A stretch of 64,000 bases of DNA from Legionella bozemanae (GTDB lineage Bacteria > Pseudomonadota > Gammaproteobacteria > Legionellales > Legionellaceae). The DNA lies in NCBI RefSeq assembly GCF_001648595.1, contig NZ_LBAW01000013.1:59420-123419 (forward strand), written 5' to 3'. The notes beneath the pieces were generated by a model. That model did not search any database, was not told the origin of the DNA, and saw only the letters and a list, made by a program, of their open reading frames with translations. The position numbers and the translations under genes are program-made. Position 1 is the stretch's first letter; each line of letters opens with the position of its first letter. Shown piece after piece: positions 37,784 through 46,714 of this stretch.

Positions 37784-38827
37784 GTGAGTACTATGAGTCT
37801 TTTTTTAGAAACAAAAAATTTAATTATTAATACCCCTACATTGGCAGATTTTAATAATTTATACGCCTTACAATCTGATGCTGAGGTAATGAAATATATT
37901 GGCCAAGGAGTACGCACCCAAGCTGAGGTAATGACGGGTTTAGAGAAAGCGATTACACACTATGAAAAACATCATTTTAGTCTAGGCTGTGTATTTGAAA
38001 AAGAGAGCGGAATATTTGTTGGTCGAGCAGGGCTAATTTATCTTGCTTATGATGACAGTCAACCAGATATTGAGGTGGGTTATGCGTTGACTAAAACATC
38101 CTGGAATAAAGGTTACGGTATGGAGCTTGCAAAAGCACTTATTCATTGGGGATTTGCGCACTTACCGGTTAAAAAACTGGTTGGCATTGTTCATCCGGAC
38201 AATGAGCGTTCTCGTAAAGTATTGGAAAAAGTCCAAATGAATTATGTAGGTCGTACGCATTACTGGAATAATGAAGTAGCAATGTACGAAATTCATAAGT
38301 CCTTTATTGATTACAACAACATTAAACTGATTCCGGCGACTTTAGAAGATTATCCTGCGATTCAAAATCTAGGCAGGTTTTATGTATATGACATGAGTGA
38401 ATATCTTGGTAACCAAGAAGGCTGGGAAATTCCAGAGGATGGTTTGTATGAGTGCATCGATTTTAAAAAATATTGGCAGGATAAAAACTCGTTCCCATTT
38501 GTAGTCCGTTATGAAAAGGAACTGGCTGGTTTTGTCATCGTGGATAAAAAAGGAAGTGAGCCTGAAATTGACTTTAATATGGCGCAATTTTTTGTGGTAC
38601 GAAAATTCAAAAATAAAGGGATTGGCCAATATATCGCAGGACAATGTTTTAAGAAATTTCCTGGCACATGGGAGGTAATGGTTATACCGGGCAATGAGGG
38701 GGCATATCGATTCTGGCGGGCAACGATGAAACATTATAATGGAAATAACTTTACTGAATATACTCGTGAAATTGCGCATTTAAACAACAGCAAGAAAAAT
38801 GTCTTTAGATTTAATAGCCAAATTTAA
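37784..38827 (+). CDS. Fused double GNAT acetyltransferase
   Basis: A 347-aa protein with two acetyltransferase domains. The N-terminal domain (about 1-175) is RimJ/RimL-like, with LFLETKNLIINTPTLADF, VGYALTKTSWNKGYGMELA and GIVHPDNERSRKVLEKV. The C-terminal domain (about 185-340) is a second GNAT with AQFFVVRKFKNKGIGQYIA and VMVIPGNEGAYRFWRA. Both carry an acetyl-CoA loop. The start may be GTG 37784 or ATG 37793; the difference is three residues. It lies 28 bases before the kinase gene on the same strand, so an operon is likely. Confidence 0.9.
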   Translation: MSTMSLFLETKNLIINTPTLADFNNLYALQSDAEVMKYIGQGVRTQAEVMTGLEKAITHYEKHHFSLGCVFEKESGIFVGRAGLIYLAYDDSQPDIEVGYALTKTSWNKGYGMELAKALIHWGFAHLPVKKLVGIVHPDNERSRKVLEKVQMNYVGRTHYWNNEVAMYEIHKSFIDYNNIKLIPATLEDYPAIQNLGRFYVYDMSEYLGNQEGWEIPEDGLYECIDFKKYWQDKNSFPFVVRYEKELAGFVIVDKKGSEPEIDFNMAQFFVVRKFKNKGIGQYIAGQCFKKFPGTWEVMVIPGNEGAYRFWRATMKHYNGNNFTEYTREIAHLNNSKKNVFRFNSQI

Positions 38828-38855
38828 TTTATGTTTTGTGCAGGAGATTATTTAA

Positions 38856-39749
38856 ATGAAAAAACTAAAGCAAAACATAACCAATATATATGGGGCAAAG
38901 GGAGAACATTGGCTTGCTAATTTGCCAGTTACTATTGCAACGCTTACAGACTATTGGAACTTAAGCGAGGTAATCCCTGTTCTCAATATGACGTTCAATT
39001 ATGTTGCCAAAGCAATTTTAGATGGTGAGCAGCCTGTCGTTTTAAAAATTAGCTATGACAAAAAAAGTATTGAAAATGAAAAACAGGCTTTGATGAATCT
39101 TAACTCTCAAGGCTCGATTAAGCTTATTGATTATAATAGTAAATATAATGCGTTATTAGTACAACAAGCGATTCCTGGTATTACGCTTAAGTCTTTATAT
39201 CCTGCTCAAATCGATTATGTGATGGACTGTTACGTGCAGACCATGCAAAAGCTTCATAATAAGCATCTACCTAAAAAACAGAATGATTACCATATTGCTG
39301 ATTGGCTAAAAGCACTTGATACGCCTACATCGAAACAAATCCCTGCATTTATATTAAATAGAGCGATTGATTTGAGAAATAAATTGCTCTCTTCACTGAA
39401 GTCACTCGTTTTCCTGCATGGTGATTTGCATCATGACAACATCCTGAAGCATGGTAACGCCTGGTTAGCTATTGATCCTAAAGGTGTAGTTGGTGAGGCA
39501 GAATTTGAAATTGCAGCCTTTGATTTTATGTACATTACGGAGCTTGCGACTACGGTTAATGTAAAAAAAATATTTGCGCACCGAATTGACTTACTGGCGC
39601 AAAAATCAAATCTTGACGCTCAACGAATCAAGGATTGGGTGTTTGTGCGCTTAGTTTTGATGGCAGCCTGGCTAATTGAAGATAACGACGACCCAAGCTG
39701 GGCTATAAAACTGGCTACGCTCTTGTTGGACGATGAGGCTGTAGCCTGA
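38856..39749 (+). CDS. APH(6)-like aminoglycoside / hydroxyurea-type phosphotransferase
   Basis: A 297-aa kinase. Seen: PVVLKISYDKKSIENEKQAL with the ATP lysine and helix-C glutamate; QQAIPGITLKSLYP; catalytic loop FLHGDLHHDNILK; and AIDPKGVVGEAEFEIAAFD, a motif characteristic of streptomycin 6-kinase relatives. Known family members phosphorylate streptomycin; chromosomal relatives may have other substrates. It follows the double-GNAT gene, and CAGGAGATT precedes its ATG. Antibiotic-modification function is possible but untested. Confidence 0.88.
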   Translation: MKKLKQNITNIYGAKGEHWLANLPVTIATLTDYWNLSEVIPVLNMTFNYVAKAILDGEQPVVLKISYDKKSIENEKQALMNLNSQGSIKLIDYNSKYNALLVQQAIPGITLKSLYPAQIDYVMDCYVQTMQKLHNKHLPKKQNDYHIADWLKALDTPTSKQIPAFILNRAIDLRNKLLSSLKSLVFLHGDLHHDNILKHGNAWLAIDPKGVVGEAEFEIAAFDFMYITELATTVNVKKIFAHRIDLLAQKSNLDAQRIKDWVFVRLVLMAAWLIEDNDDPSWAIKLATLLLDDEAVA

Positions 39750-40115
39750 TTATCGCAATACCCCTCGGCAAGCAAAAATTGACTTTTTTGGTCATTATGT
39801 TTAAAATTTGCTCTTTTGTTCGACTTAATCATTGTTGAATCAAAAAATAAATAGGAAGGATACAATTGCTTAGAATAGTGCTATTTGAAGAGTAAAATCT
39901 GCCTTGTTGCATTAAAACTATCAAAAATGAAACGTGTTCTCTTTGGTATTAAAGAAAATTCAATTTGCTAATGCTCTAAGCTGTTGTGCCTACAGAATTT
40001 GATCATCACTGTGTTCTATAAATCAGGGTGAAACTTAGTAAAAACTACTTCCTAAGTTTTTAAGAAATACACTCTCAAAATAGAATATGCAAAATACAAA
40101 TTAAGGTTAGGACCA
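39750..40115. other. Intergenic region, no feature seen
   Basis: 366 AT-rich bases between the APH(6)-like kinase and the PARG-like gene. No ORF with a ribosome binding site, no strong hairpin and no repeat was found. The promoter of the PARG-like gene should lie here. Confidence 0.5.
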
Positions 40116-41201
40116 ATGTTTTTAAAGACACTATTTAGACCTATAGCCAAAGAAGCTTCTGTAATTAAAGAAGTTTATGCTGAACATAGACCAAACTGGC
40201 TTGTAGGGACTTATACTGGAGATAGATGGCGCCATCAAAGCATGGGAAAAACATTGGAATGGGTCACTGATTTACAAAAATCGATGGAATTACAAAATCA
40301 GGCACAAACGAACTTAAATCAATGGGAACAAAAAAAATCTTCTTCACCAAAGTCAGTTGAAGTAGTGAATCAAGATTGGGGGCTTGCAACATTCGAAGCA
40401 ACCAAAAAACATGGTGTGGCTTATTCTGTGCTCAATATGGCAAACCCAGTTTTCCCGGGAGGTGCTGTCTTGGAAGGAGGGAGCGCCCAAGAAGAAAATA
40501 TGTGGCATCGAAGCACTTGTGTCCAATCTTTATTGGACAAAAGCGTTTATTTAGATAAAGCGTCTAAAACATTTCGCTACAATGAAACAGCAAGCAAGCT
40601 GCTGGAAGCCAAGATAAAAATGACTGATGAGGAACGTGCAATCTTAGAGGACCACTTCTATGAAGTCGACTCCCAGCCATATAAGGTATTATTTCACCGA
40701 GAACCCAGAGTATGCTTCCGAGGACCGGAAATAACATTTCCCACTGATTCTTATTACTTTACATCAGTCGGTCATATTGCAGACAGTGCACTGAGTTATT
40801 CTTTTCTTCCAAAATCTGATATTTTTCCATTTTATGAATTAAGAGCAGCCGCCCCGGAGCTTCCCTCTACACCTCATGGATTAACAGATGAAGCACTAGG
40901 ACACTACAAAGCAGAGTTGCGTCGACGTATCGCAGCTCAACTGGATACCTTAATTATTGAAGGACGACGCAATGTCGTTTTAGGTGCTTGGGGTTGTGGT
41001 GAATTTAATAATGATCCGGTAATCGTTGCAAAAATATACAGAGAAGAAATTGAAAAACGAGCTTCTTTCTTTGACCATATTATGTTCCCCATACTGAACA
41101 CCCGTTCATATGATAACTATGCAATATTTAATCAACACCTTCATGGTATGAAACTTGGAAGTGCAAGTCCGATTCTTATACCTTTGTTGACTCACATTTA
41201 A
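40116..41201 (+). CDS. TIGR02452-type PARG-like macrodomain protein
   Basis: A 361-aa protein of the microbial poly(ADP-ribose) glycohydrolase-like group. Seen: an N-terminal helical segment with YTGDRWRH; VLNMANPVFPGGAVLEGG (GG loop); SAQEENMWHRSTC with the catalytic Glu pair of the GG-x-QEE motif (about residues 115-130); then a long insertion; and LGAWGCGEFNNDPVIVAKIY, typical of the family's end. Known members remove ADP-ribose from proteins. As Legionella uses ADP-ribosylation effectors, a translocated role is possible, but the protein may equally act inside the cell. Start at ATG 40116 with TTAGG upstream. Confidence 0.88.
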   Translation: MFLKTLFRPIAKEASVIKEVYAEHRPNWLVGTYTGDRWRHQSMGKTLEWVTDLQKSMELQNQAQTNLNQWEQKKSSSPKSVEVVNQDWGLATFEATKKHGVAYSVLNMANPVFPGGAVLEGGSAQEENMWHRSTCVQSLLDKSVYLDKASKTFRYNETASKLLEAKIKMTDEERAILEDHFYEVDSQPYKVLFHREPRVCFRGPEITFPTDSYYFTSVGHIADSALSYSFLPKSDIFPFYELRAAAPELPSTPHGLTDEALGHYKAELRRRIAAQLDTLIIEGRRNVVLGAWGCGEFNNDPVIVAKIYREEIEKRASFFDHIMFPILNTRSYDNYAIFNQHLHGMKLGSASPILIPLLTHI

Positions 41202-41584
41202 AATGATTCATGGCGTACCAAAAACAGTCTGGCCGGCTCACTGTTAATTCCGTGAATGGAGAAAAAAGCCTGTTTGTAAGCAAATAGGCTATACTTCTTA
41301 TAAAAACAGTTATATATCAATGTTAAAAATATGATACATGATTGTTTTATTTTGGTCTGAATGTTAGATTATTGTCCTTTTTGATATGATGATCCAATGT
41401 TTTTGAATAATCCTGAATGAGTGCTGTCGAATTAATAAATTATACCGATTTGGTTAGGAAGCGACAGCAATTATTTTGCATGGGACAAAAGGATGAAAGA
41501 GACACCCGTATTAATACCGAGTTAAAACAGTCCCAGCATGAATTTTTCATGTTGGAGCTTTGGGGACTTTTTAGTTTTGTTGTT
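41202..41584. other. Intergenic region with a minus-strand terminator
   Basis: 383 bases between the convergent PARG-like gene and the MFS operon. The hairpin at 41267-41290 is listed separately. A plus-strand 73-codon frame starting at 41417 lacks a ribosome binding site and runs into the MFS gene, so it is not called. Confidence 0.5.
41267..41290 (-). terminator. Rho-independent terminator, minus strand
   Basis: AGCCTGTTTG (41267-41276) pairs with CAAATAGGCT (41281-41290) with one wobble, around loop TAAG. On the minus strand the hairpin is followed by TTTTTT, so it would end the six-gene minus-strand operon that finishes at 41585. Confidence 0.55.
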
Positions 41585-42793
41585 TCAATCAGTATCATTC
41601 AAAGCAACCAATTTTCTATAAAGAAAAATCGTAAGTAGAGAACTTATCGAGCAGATTAAAAATAAAGAATAATAGTCAGCTAACTGATATATCGCACCTC
41701 CTAAAACTGGTCCAACAGCCAAACCAATTGCGGAAGCATTAAGAACACCATAACAACTACCCATCACATGAGGTGGTGTAATTTTAGCAAGAAACACATC
41801 ATTTAATGGGAAAAAAATAACTTCGCCTAGGGATATAATCAGCATGGATCCATCCAGTGAAAAGCTATTTTGGGCAAAGCAGAATCCCAGGAAACCTAGT
41901 GCTAATAATGATAACCCAGTAGATGCAAGCAACATATAATTGACTCTTCTGAGAAGAGGTCCAATAAAAATCTGCAGCAAAACGCAGGCTATTGCATTGA
42001 CGATTAGCATGTTACTGTACATCACTACCCCATCGTCAAATTGTCGCACAATATATTGCGCTAACGAAGAGGTTATTTGAGAATACAAACTGTAACAAAT
42101 AAAACTAATCAGAAAGAGCCTTTTTAAAGAGGAGTTCGTTGCGATAAGTTGTAGTGTATCCGTGACGGAGGCGCTTGAGCCATAATAGTCTTTTGGGGGG
42201 CGCAGATTTTTCTTTTTTGACCAGAACATTAACAACAAAAAACCAGTAAAAAGATAACCGAATGCGATGAGATGAAACAGCTGTGTTGAGTGTTCAGCAG
42301 CATAACGTGCGCCAATTAATGGGCCTAAAGCTGCCGCTAAATTTAAAACGGCATAACGCAAACCAAAAGCAACATTTCTGTGTTGCTCATTGATGCTGGT
42401 GGCCAACAATGTTTTCGATGCAATATCAAAAATTGCTCGAAATACGCCAATGATGGTATTTAATACAATAAAACACATTAAGGATTGGTTTTGATAAAGA
42501 GCCTCATAGGCAATAGTCGATCCAAATAAAGTCATGATGAATATTTGCTGCGGAGGGTAACGATCCGATAGATGACCTATGAATAAGCTTGTCAGGCTGT
42601 GACTTAATTGTCCGGAAGCAATAATAACCCCGATAGAAATTGGTGATAGTGAAAAATGGTTCAAGTAAATTGCTAAAAAAGGTACGATCAAAAATTGCCC
42701 TAATTTCATGATAAAAAAAGCGATTATAAAGAGTGAAATGTTAAAAAATGTTCTACCTGATCGAGTTGTACTAAGGTACATAGATTCTAACAT
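41585..42793 (-). CDS. MFS transporter, probable product exporter
   Basis: A 402-aa major facilitator superfamily protein with about 12 hydrophobic helices. The loop 2-3 motif is GHLSDRYPPQQIF, matching the MFS signature G-x-x-x-D-R-x-x. The second half has SLGEVIFFPLNDVFLAKITP and CYGVLNASAIGLAVGPVLGG, typical of drug-efflux DHA1 proteins. It is the last gene of a six-gene operon with an ATP-grasp ligase, so export of the pathway's product or self-protection is likely. It begins 9 bases after the ligase stop. Confidence 0.88.
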   Translation of the reverse strand: MLESMYLSTTRSGRTFFNISLFIIAFFIMKLGQFLIVPFLAIYLNHFSLSPISIGVIIASGQLSHSLTSLFIGHLSDRYPPQQIFIMTLFGSTIAYEALYQNQSLMCFIVLNTIIGVFRAIFDIASKTLLATSINEQHRNVAFGLRYAVLNLAAALGPLIGARYAAEHSTQLFHLIAFGYLFTGFLLLMFWSKKKNLRPPKDYYGSSASVTDTLQLIATNSSLKRLFLISFICYSLYSQITSSLAQYIVRQFDDGVVMYSNMLIVNAIACVLLQIFIGPLLRRVNYMLLASTGLSLLALGFLGFCFAQNSFSLDGSMLIISLGEVIFFPLNDVFLAKITPPHVMGSCYGVLNASAIGLAVGPVLGGAIYQLADYYSLFLICSISSLLTIFLYRKLVALNDTD

Positions 42794-42802
42794 ATTACTT
42801 CC

Positions 42803-44014
42803 CTAATCGAGGTGAACTTTTGTTGTTATTTGTACTTGTTCCATAGAGAAACGCACTGTAGAAATAGCTTCATCAAGATTGCGTCCTGTTCCTAAAATAT
42901 ATCCTTGTCTGGATTGAGAAGAGCTTAGTTTCCCAAACTTCTGACCTTTTTTCAGGGTACAATGAATACGAACAATTCCTGGTAAATTGTTTGCCGACTC
43001 AAGTCCATTAATATCAAGAATCTCTTCAAATTCCCGCGCAAAAAATAAAACAGCAGCGGCATTTTCTTTTTTATTTCTTGTTTTTTGAGTTAATCCCAAT
43101 AAATGGAGCACTGTTTCAGAAATGACATCCACACCTGTGGTTAATTCGGTCAACTCCCAAATCTGATCACCTCCCATTCGGGTTTGTGATTCGATAATTT
43201 TAATTTCACCCTGATGCACTTTAATTTCAGTATGAGCTGGACCATTTTGGTGCTGAATAATATCTAAAAAACGAAGAATGATTTGCTGTATTTTTTGTTG
43301 TATTTCTAGGGTTAGGCGAGCAGGAGAATAATGACCCAATTCAATAAAATGGGGAAATTCAGTTGTAAGCTTTTCAGTAATGGCAATGATTTGATGTTGC
43401 CCATCCAAACTTAAGGATTCCACACTGTATTCTTCGCCTAAAAGATACTCTTCTGCAATAAATTCTTGGCTGCCATGTGTTACCGCCCAATTCCAGGCAT
43501 TAGGAATGCTCTCAAGAGAACTTACATAGCAAACTCCCTGACTTCCTGCCCCATGAATTGGTTTTAGGATAAAAGGGGCATTTATTTGTTTATAAAAGGC
43601 AGCTACGTCTTCTAAAGAGGTACAGCGTTGATAGGCAATAGAGTCAAGCTGATGCTTAAGTAAACTACGCATTTTAAATTTATCCCGTGTATGTTCTACT
43701 GGAAATACGGCATTGCCTTTAATGTTCAATTGCTCAGCGATTAATGCAGCAGGATATAAACCAAACTCGGTAAAAGAAACAACCGCTTTAAAATGATGTA
43801 CTTGATGTAAGTGTTTCGCTATTCGCCTTAGTTTTGCAAGATTCTCATAAGTATCAATGAATATAATGTTTTCATCCAAATACCTGGTTAAAGGATCGAG
43901 TTGCGACTGAATCAGCACATAGCGGATATCCATTGTCTTAAGTTTTTGTAACGTATGTTCTCGTGCCCCAATAATCAATAAACAAGGCGATGGGTTTATA
44001 TCATATGCTTCCAT
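42803..44014 (-). CDS. ATP-grasp ligase (L-amino-acid ligase type)
   Basis: A 403-aa ATP-dependent carboxylate-amine ligase. Seen: N-terminal preATP-grasp domain (CLLIIGAREHTLQKLKT); ATP-binding FILKPIHGAGSQGVCYV; FIAEEYLLGEEYSVESL; and metal/substrate residues in GPAHTEIKVHQGEIKIIE followed by SQTRMGGDQIWEL. This C-terminal pattern is that of dipeptide-forming L-amino acid ligases such as BacD. Inferred: joins two amino acids, or an amino acid and an acid, in a small natural product. It overlaps the 453-aa gene by 19 bases, so translation is coupled. Substrates are unknown. Confidence 0.88.
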   Translation of the reverse strand: MEAYDINPSPCLLIIGAREHTLQKLKTMDIRYVLIQSQLDPLTRYLDENIIFIDTYENLAKLRRIAKHLHQVHHFKAVVSFTEFGLYPAALIAEQLNIKGNAVFPVEHTRDKFKMRSLLKHQLDSIAYQRCTSLEDVAAFYKQINAPFILKPIHGAGSQGVCYVSSLESIPNAWNWAVTHGSQEFIAEEYLLGEEYSVESLSLDGQHQIIAITEKLTTEFPHFIELGHYSPARLTLEIQQKIQQIILRFLDIIQHQNGPAHTEIKVHQGEIKIIESQTRMGGDQIWELTELTTGVDVISETVLHLLGLTQKTRNKKENAAAVLFFAREFEEILDINGLESANNLPGIVRIHCTLKKGQKFGKLSSSQSRQGYILGTGRNLDEAISTVRFSMEQVQITTKVHLD

Positions 44015-45357
44015 GTTGGATGTTCCTTAAAAATTGTTAATTCTTGGGTAATTTCTGCAACCGATTTATTGAGATAATAAGTGCTCAATGAAGAAAATTC
44101 TTTTCCAGAAGGTAAACGGCCAAGCCATTCAAGTGGCGTTAACTTATCCTGAATGAAGTTGGTTCCCCATGCGTTTAAATCATTGCTTAGTAGCTCCTGA
44201 AGGAGTTCGTGCTCTTCTAGTATATCGGGATTTAATAGCGTGCAAAATATTTTTTGGATTAAAGGAAAATAAGCAATTTGCCTTGTTCCACCCAAGACCC
44301 GAATTTGAGGCATGAGGCATAAAACAAGAAAGCTTAAAAAAATATTAGGGATAAGTAACCCATCAATAAGTGCTGTTCGAATTGATTGATGGTCTAATGG
44401 TATTTTTAATTGTTTGCTTAGATTGGTTGTCTTTTCTTTAAGAACATGATTCTCAATGGTTAATGCACGTATTTTATTGTCTCTGACGCCCCAGAAAAAC
44501 TCTGTGCCTTGTTTTAAGAAGATATGACTCTTTTCATGCATCATTGAGGCGATTGAATGGTTCAATTTAGTGCGTTTCTCAGGGGAAAAAATAAGCTGAT
44601 AAATAATTCCCTCAGGCTTATGTAAATGTTCTGCAACTAAAAGTGAGGTGAAATAATCGTTCATGATTAATGGCTGGATTTCTTGGTCTTGAGTACACTG
44701 GGCCAGTAAACGTTGATTCGATAAAGTGAATGCAGAAATAAACCCTTCATATTCTTTAAAATCAATTGATGTCAGTAATTTGTCTAGTCCTTTTTGTTCA
44801 AAATAATTTGATTGACTCAAACATTGGGTGAAATTATCCCTACAATAAGTCAATCGAGGGTAGGGGGAACACACACTCAATTTAGACATCTGTTTAGGTG
44901 TTAAAGCAAATAAATTAATTACCTCATGTTTTAGGTTAAGCCATCCCGGACCTTGTTTTTTACTCCATTGTAGCGTTCGTGTCACGCTATTTAAGAGAAA
45001 CATATGGTTTAGCCGATGGATTTTGCTTCCCATCCAACTCATCAAGATGGCATTAAAATCAACCTCATTGGTGTACAACTGACAATGGGGTCCAGTTTGT
45101 AAAATGGGATAGCGGTCAAATTCAGAAAAAGCACATTCAAAATTAATAGGTTGTGACCCAAAGAAAAGTTTCAATGCTGAATAGAATTTCGCTCTAGATT
45201 GACGCGCAATTGGACTTACACAAGAAATAGGTTTTTGCCACACTTGGTTTATATAGGAGGACAGAGTCTCGTCCCAATTTGTTTTTAAATCGCTTATAAC
45301 GCTAGGGCAAATGGTTTCCATTGCTCTTGCAATGGGAAGTAAATCGAGTTTTTTCAT
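43996..45357 (-). CDS. Unknown 453-aa protein of the biosynthetic operon
   Basis: Not recognised. It has no signal peptide and no clear membrane helix apart from one hydrophobic stretch (IFLSFLVLCLMPQIRVLGG, about residues 340-358). The segment GGTRQIAYFPLIQKIF faintly recalls the G-x-x-E-I-A-Y-F/W motif of BshC-type cysteine-adding enzymes, and the preceding IRTALIDGLLIPN recalls their conserved R-x-x-x-x-D-x-L-x-P. This is a weak resemblance, not an assignment. The gene sits between the racemase and the ligase with overlap to the ligase, so it should belong to the same pathway; an amide- or C-N-bond forming role would fit. Confidence 0.75.
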   Translation of the reverse strand: MKKLDLLPIARAMETICPSVISDLKTNWDETLSSYINQVWQKPISCVSPIARQSRAKFYSALKLFFGSQPINFECAFSEFDRYPILQTGPHCQLYTNEVDFNAILMSWMGSKIHRLNHMFLLNSVTRTLQWSKKQGPGWLNLKHEVINLFALTPKQMSKLSVCSPYPRLTYCRDNFTQCLSQSNYFEQKGLDKLLTSIDFKEYEGFISAFTLSNQRLLAQCTQDQEIQPLIMNDYFTSLLVAEHLHKPEGIIYQLIFSPEKRTKLNHSIASMMHEKSHIFLKQGTEFFWGVRDNKIRALTIENHVLKEKTTNLSKQLKIPLDHQSIRTALIDGLLIPNIFLSFLVLCLMPQIRVLGGTRQIAYFPLIQKIFCTLLNPDILEEHELLQELLSNDLNAWGTNFIQDKLTPLEWLGRLPSGKEFSSLSTYYLNKSVAEITQELTIFKEHPTWKHMI

Positions 45358-45362
45358 CCCAA

Positions 45363-46073
45363 TTAACCCCAGATATTTTGAGCAACGTGATAAAAGGGAT
45401 CAAACACTTTATCGAACTGCATTTGAGTATAGTCCTGGAGTTTTTTATAGAGGATATGGAGTTCTGCACAAGCAATAATAAATTGGTGCTCTGGAAATTG
45501 GCTCATAAACTCTAAAAAATCATTCAGTAGCTGCGCGTCTACGTGATTGTCTTTCACTGCTTTAATCAACGAATTCAGTTGTGTTTGCACCTCATTCTCA
45601 ACAAAAGTAATTTGCTGTGCTGCCTTTGTCCAAAGTGAATGGCTCTCAAAAACCTGTCCTTCTTTGGCGGAAGAGGCGCAAAGGACAATAAATTGAGTGT
45701 TTTGTGCCAGTACATGCTCCAAAACCGGTGTTACCAGGGAGCAAATTTTAGTCTGGTGTTCAGGCAATAATTGGGGGAGCAATGTATGGGCAGTAAAGCA
45801 ACAAATAACAATGCAATCCACGTCTTGCTGAACTAGATTATCTGTATTTTTTTCGAGCTTTGCTAAGAGCTCCATTTTACTTTGATTAATAGACATCAGC
45901 GTTGTGGATTGAGTCTGCAAGGGCTCTGAGTATAAATACACATAAGGAGGATGGTATTTTTCTTTTAAAGTACTCTCATTTAGATAGGCTGCATAAAGAG
46001 TTTCAACAAATGATGCAGAAGCTAAAGGCCCCATTCCACCGATAATACCTACTTTGATTGTTTTTTTATTCAT
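45363..46073 (-). CDS. Aspartate/glutamate racemase family protein
   Basis: A 236-aa cofactor-independent racemase. The N-terminal IGGMGPLASASFVETLY is the aspartate-racemase signature. Both catalytic cysteines are present: C92 in CCFTAHTLLPQL and C202 in IACAELHIL. PLQ(T/S)QST in the middle matches the substrate site. It would supply a D-amino acid, or invert a pathway intermediate, for the neighbouring ligase. It starts 5 bases after the flavin reductase stop, consistent with an operon. Confidence 0.9.
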   Translation of the reverse strand: MNKKTIKVGIIGGMGPLASASFVETLYAAYLNESTLKEKYHPPYVYLYSEPLQTQSTTLMSINQSKMELLAKLEKNTDNLVQQDVDCIVICCFTAHTLLPQLLPEHQTKICSLVTPVLEHVLAQNTQFIVLCASSAKEGQVFESHSLWTKAAQQITFVENEVQTQLNSLIKAVKDNHVDAQLLNDFLEFMSQFPEHQFIIACAELHILYKKLQDYTQMQFDKVFDPFYHVAQNIWG

Positions 46074-46078
46074 TCTTG

Positions 46079-46714
46079 TTAATCCATTAATTTATCACAG
46101 CACCCGCACGGTCTGTTTAACTCAAAATGCGCTTTGACTTTGGTATAAGCGTTGTAGCCAACTCGTGCGATGAGATTAAGCTTGTTGGTATCGATTCGTT
46201 TATCCTTGGTTAAAATGTCAGGATTAAGATGAATGCCAACAACTTTTGCGATGACCATGCGGTTGATTAGACTCGAATCATCGGGTGTCGGTAATTGCAC
46301 CGATTGGTGATAAACACACTCCAAACTAATAGGTGCGCCTTTAACGCGATAGGTTTGAATGATTTCTCCAGGTAAATGGTCCACCTCAGCCATAGCAAAT
46401 TCGTTAATTCCTCGTGAAAAATCCAGCGAGGTAATATTCATTGCCTCCTTACTGCGGTAATTCACTAAATTGACGGTAAATTCTTTAGTCTCTTCCGCGT
46501 TTTTTAACGTATCTTTAGCCCCACCACTGTCATGTGAACCGGTTGTGGCAAACATAATCATCGGTGGCTCTTCACAGACAATATTAAAATAACTAAACGG
46601 CGCTAAATTAGGATTGCCCTCAGTATCTTTGCTGCTGATCCAGGCAATGGGTCTGGGAACAACACAGGCTTTAAAAAGTCCTTTAGGCAACTTCTGGGAT
46701 GTGTGAAAAAACAT
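46079..46714 (-). CDS. Flavin reductase-like FMN-binding protein (DIM6/NTAB family)
   Basis: A 211-aa FMN-binding split-barrel protein. Seen: KACVVPRPIAWISSKDTEGN, NLAPFSYFNIVCEEPPMIMF (FMN contacts), KDTLKNAEETKEFTVNLV, and ISLECVYHQSVQLP. It may supply reduced flavin or act as a flavin-dependent oxidoreductase on the pathway intermediate. The open frame runs to 46756, but ATG 46714 (MFFHTSQKLP) is the family start and reduces the overlap with the upstream hydroxylase gene to 32 bases. The C-terminus has a CGCC cluster, unusual for the family. Confidence 0.9.
   Translation of the reverse strand: MFFHTSQKLPKGLFKACVVPRPIAWISSKDTEGNPNLAPFSYFNIVCEEPPMIMFATTGSHDSGGAKDTLKNAEETKEFTVNLVNYRSKEAMNITSLDFSRGINEFAMAEVDHLPGEIIQTYRVKGAPISLECVYHQSVQLPTPDDSSLINRMVIAKVVGIHLNPDILTKDKRIDTNKLNLIARVGYNAYTKVKAHFELNRPCGCCDKLMD

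Noticed and set aside
41417..41638. Plus-strand 73-codon frame overlapping the end of the MFS gene
   Set aside because: No ribosome binding site, no recognisable motif, and it runs 54 bases into a well-supported gene on the other strand.
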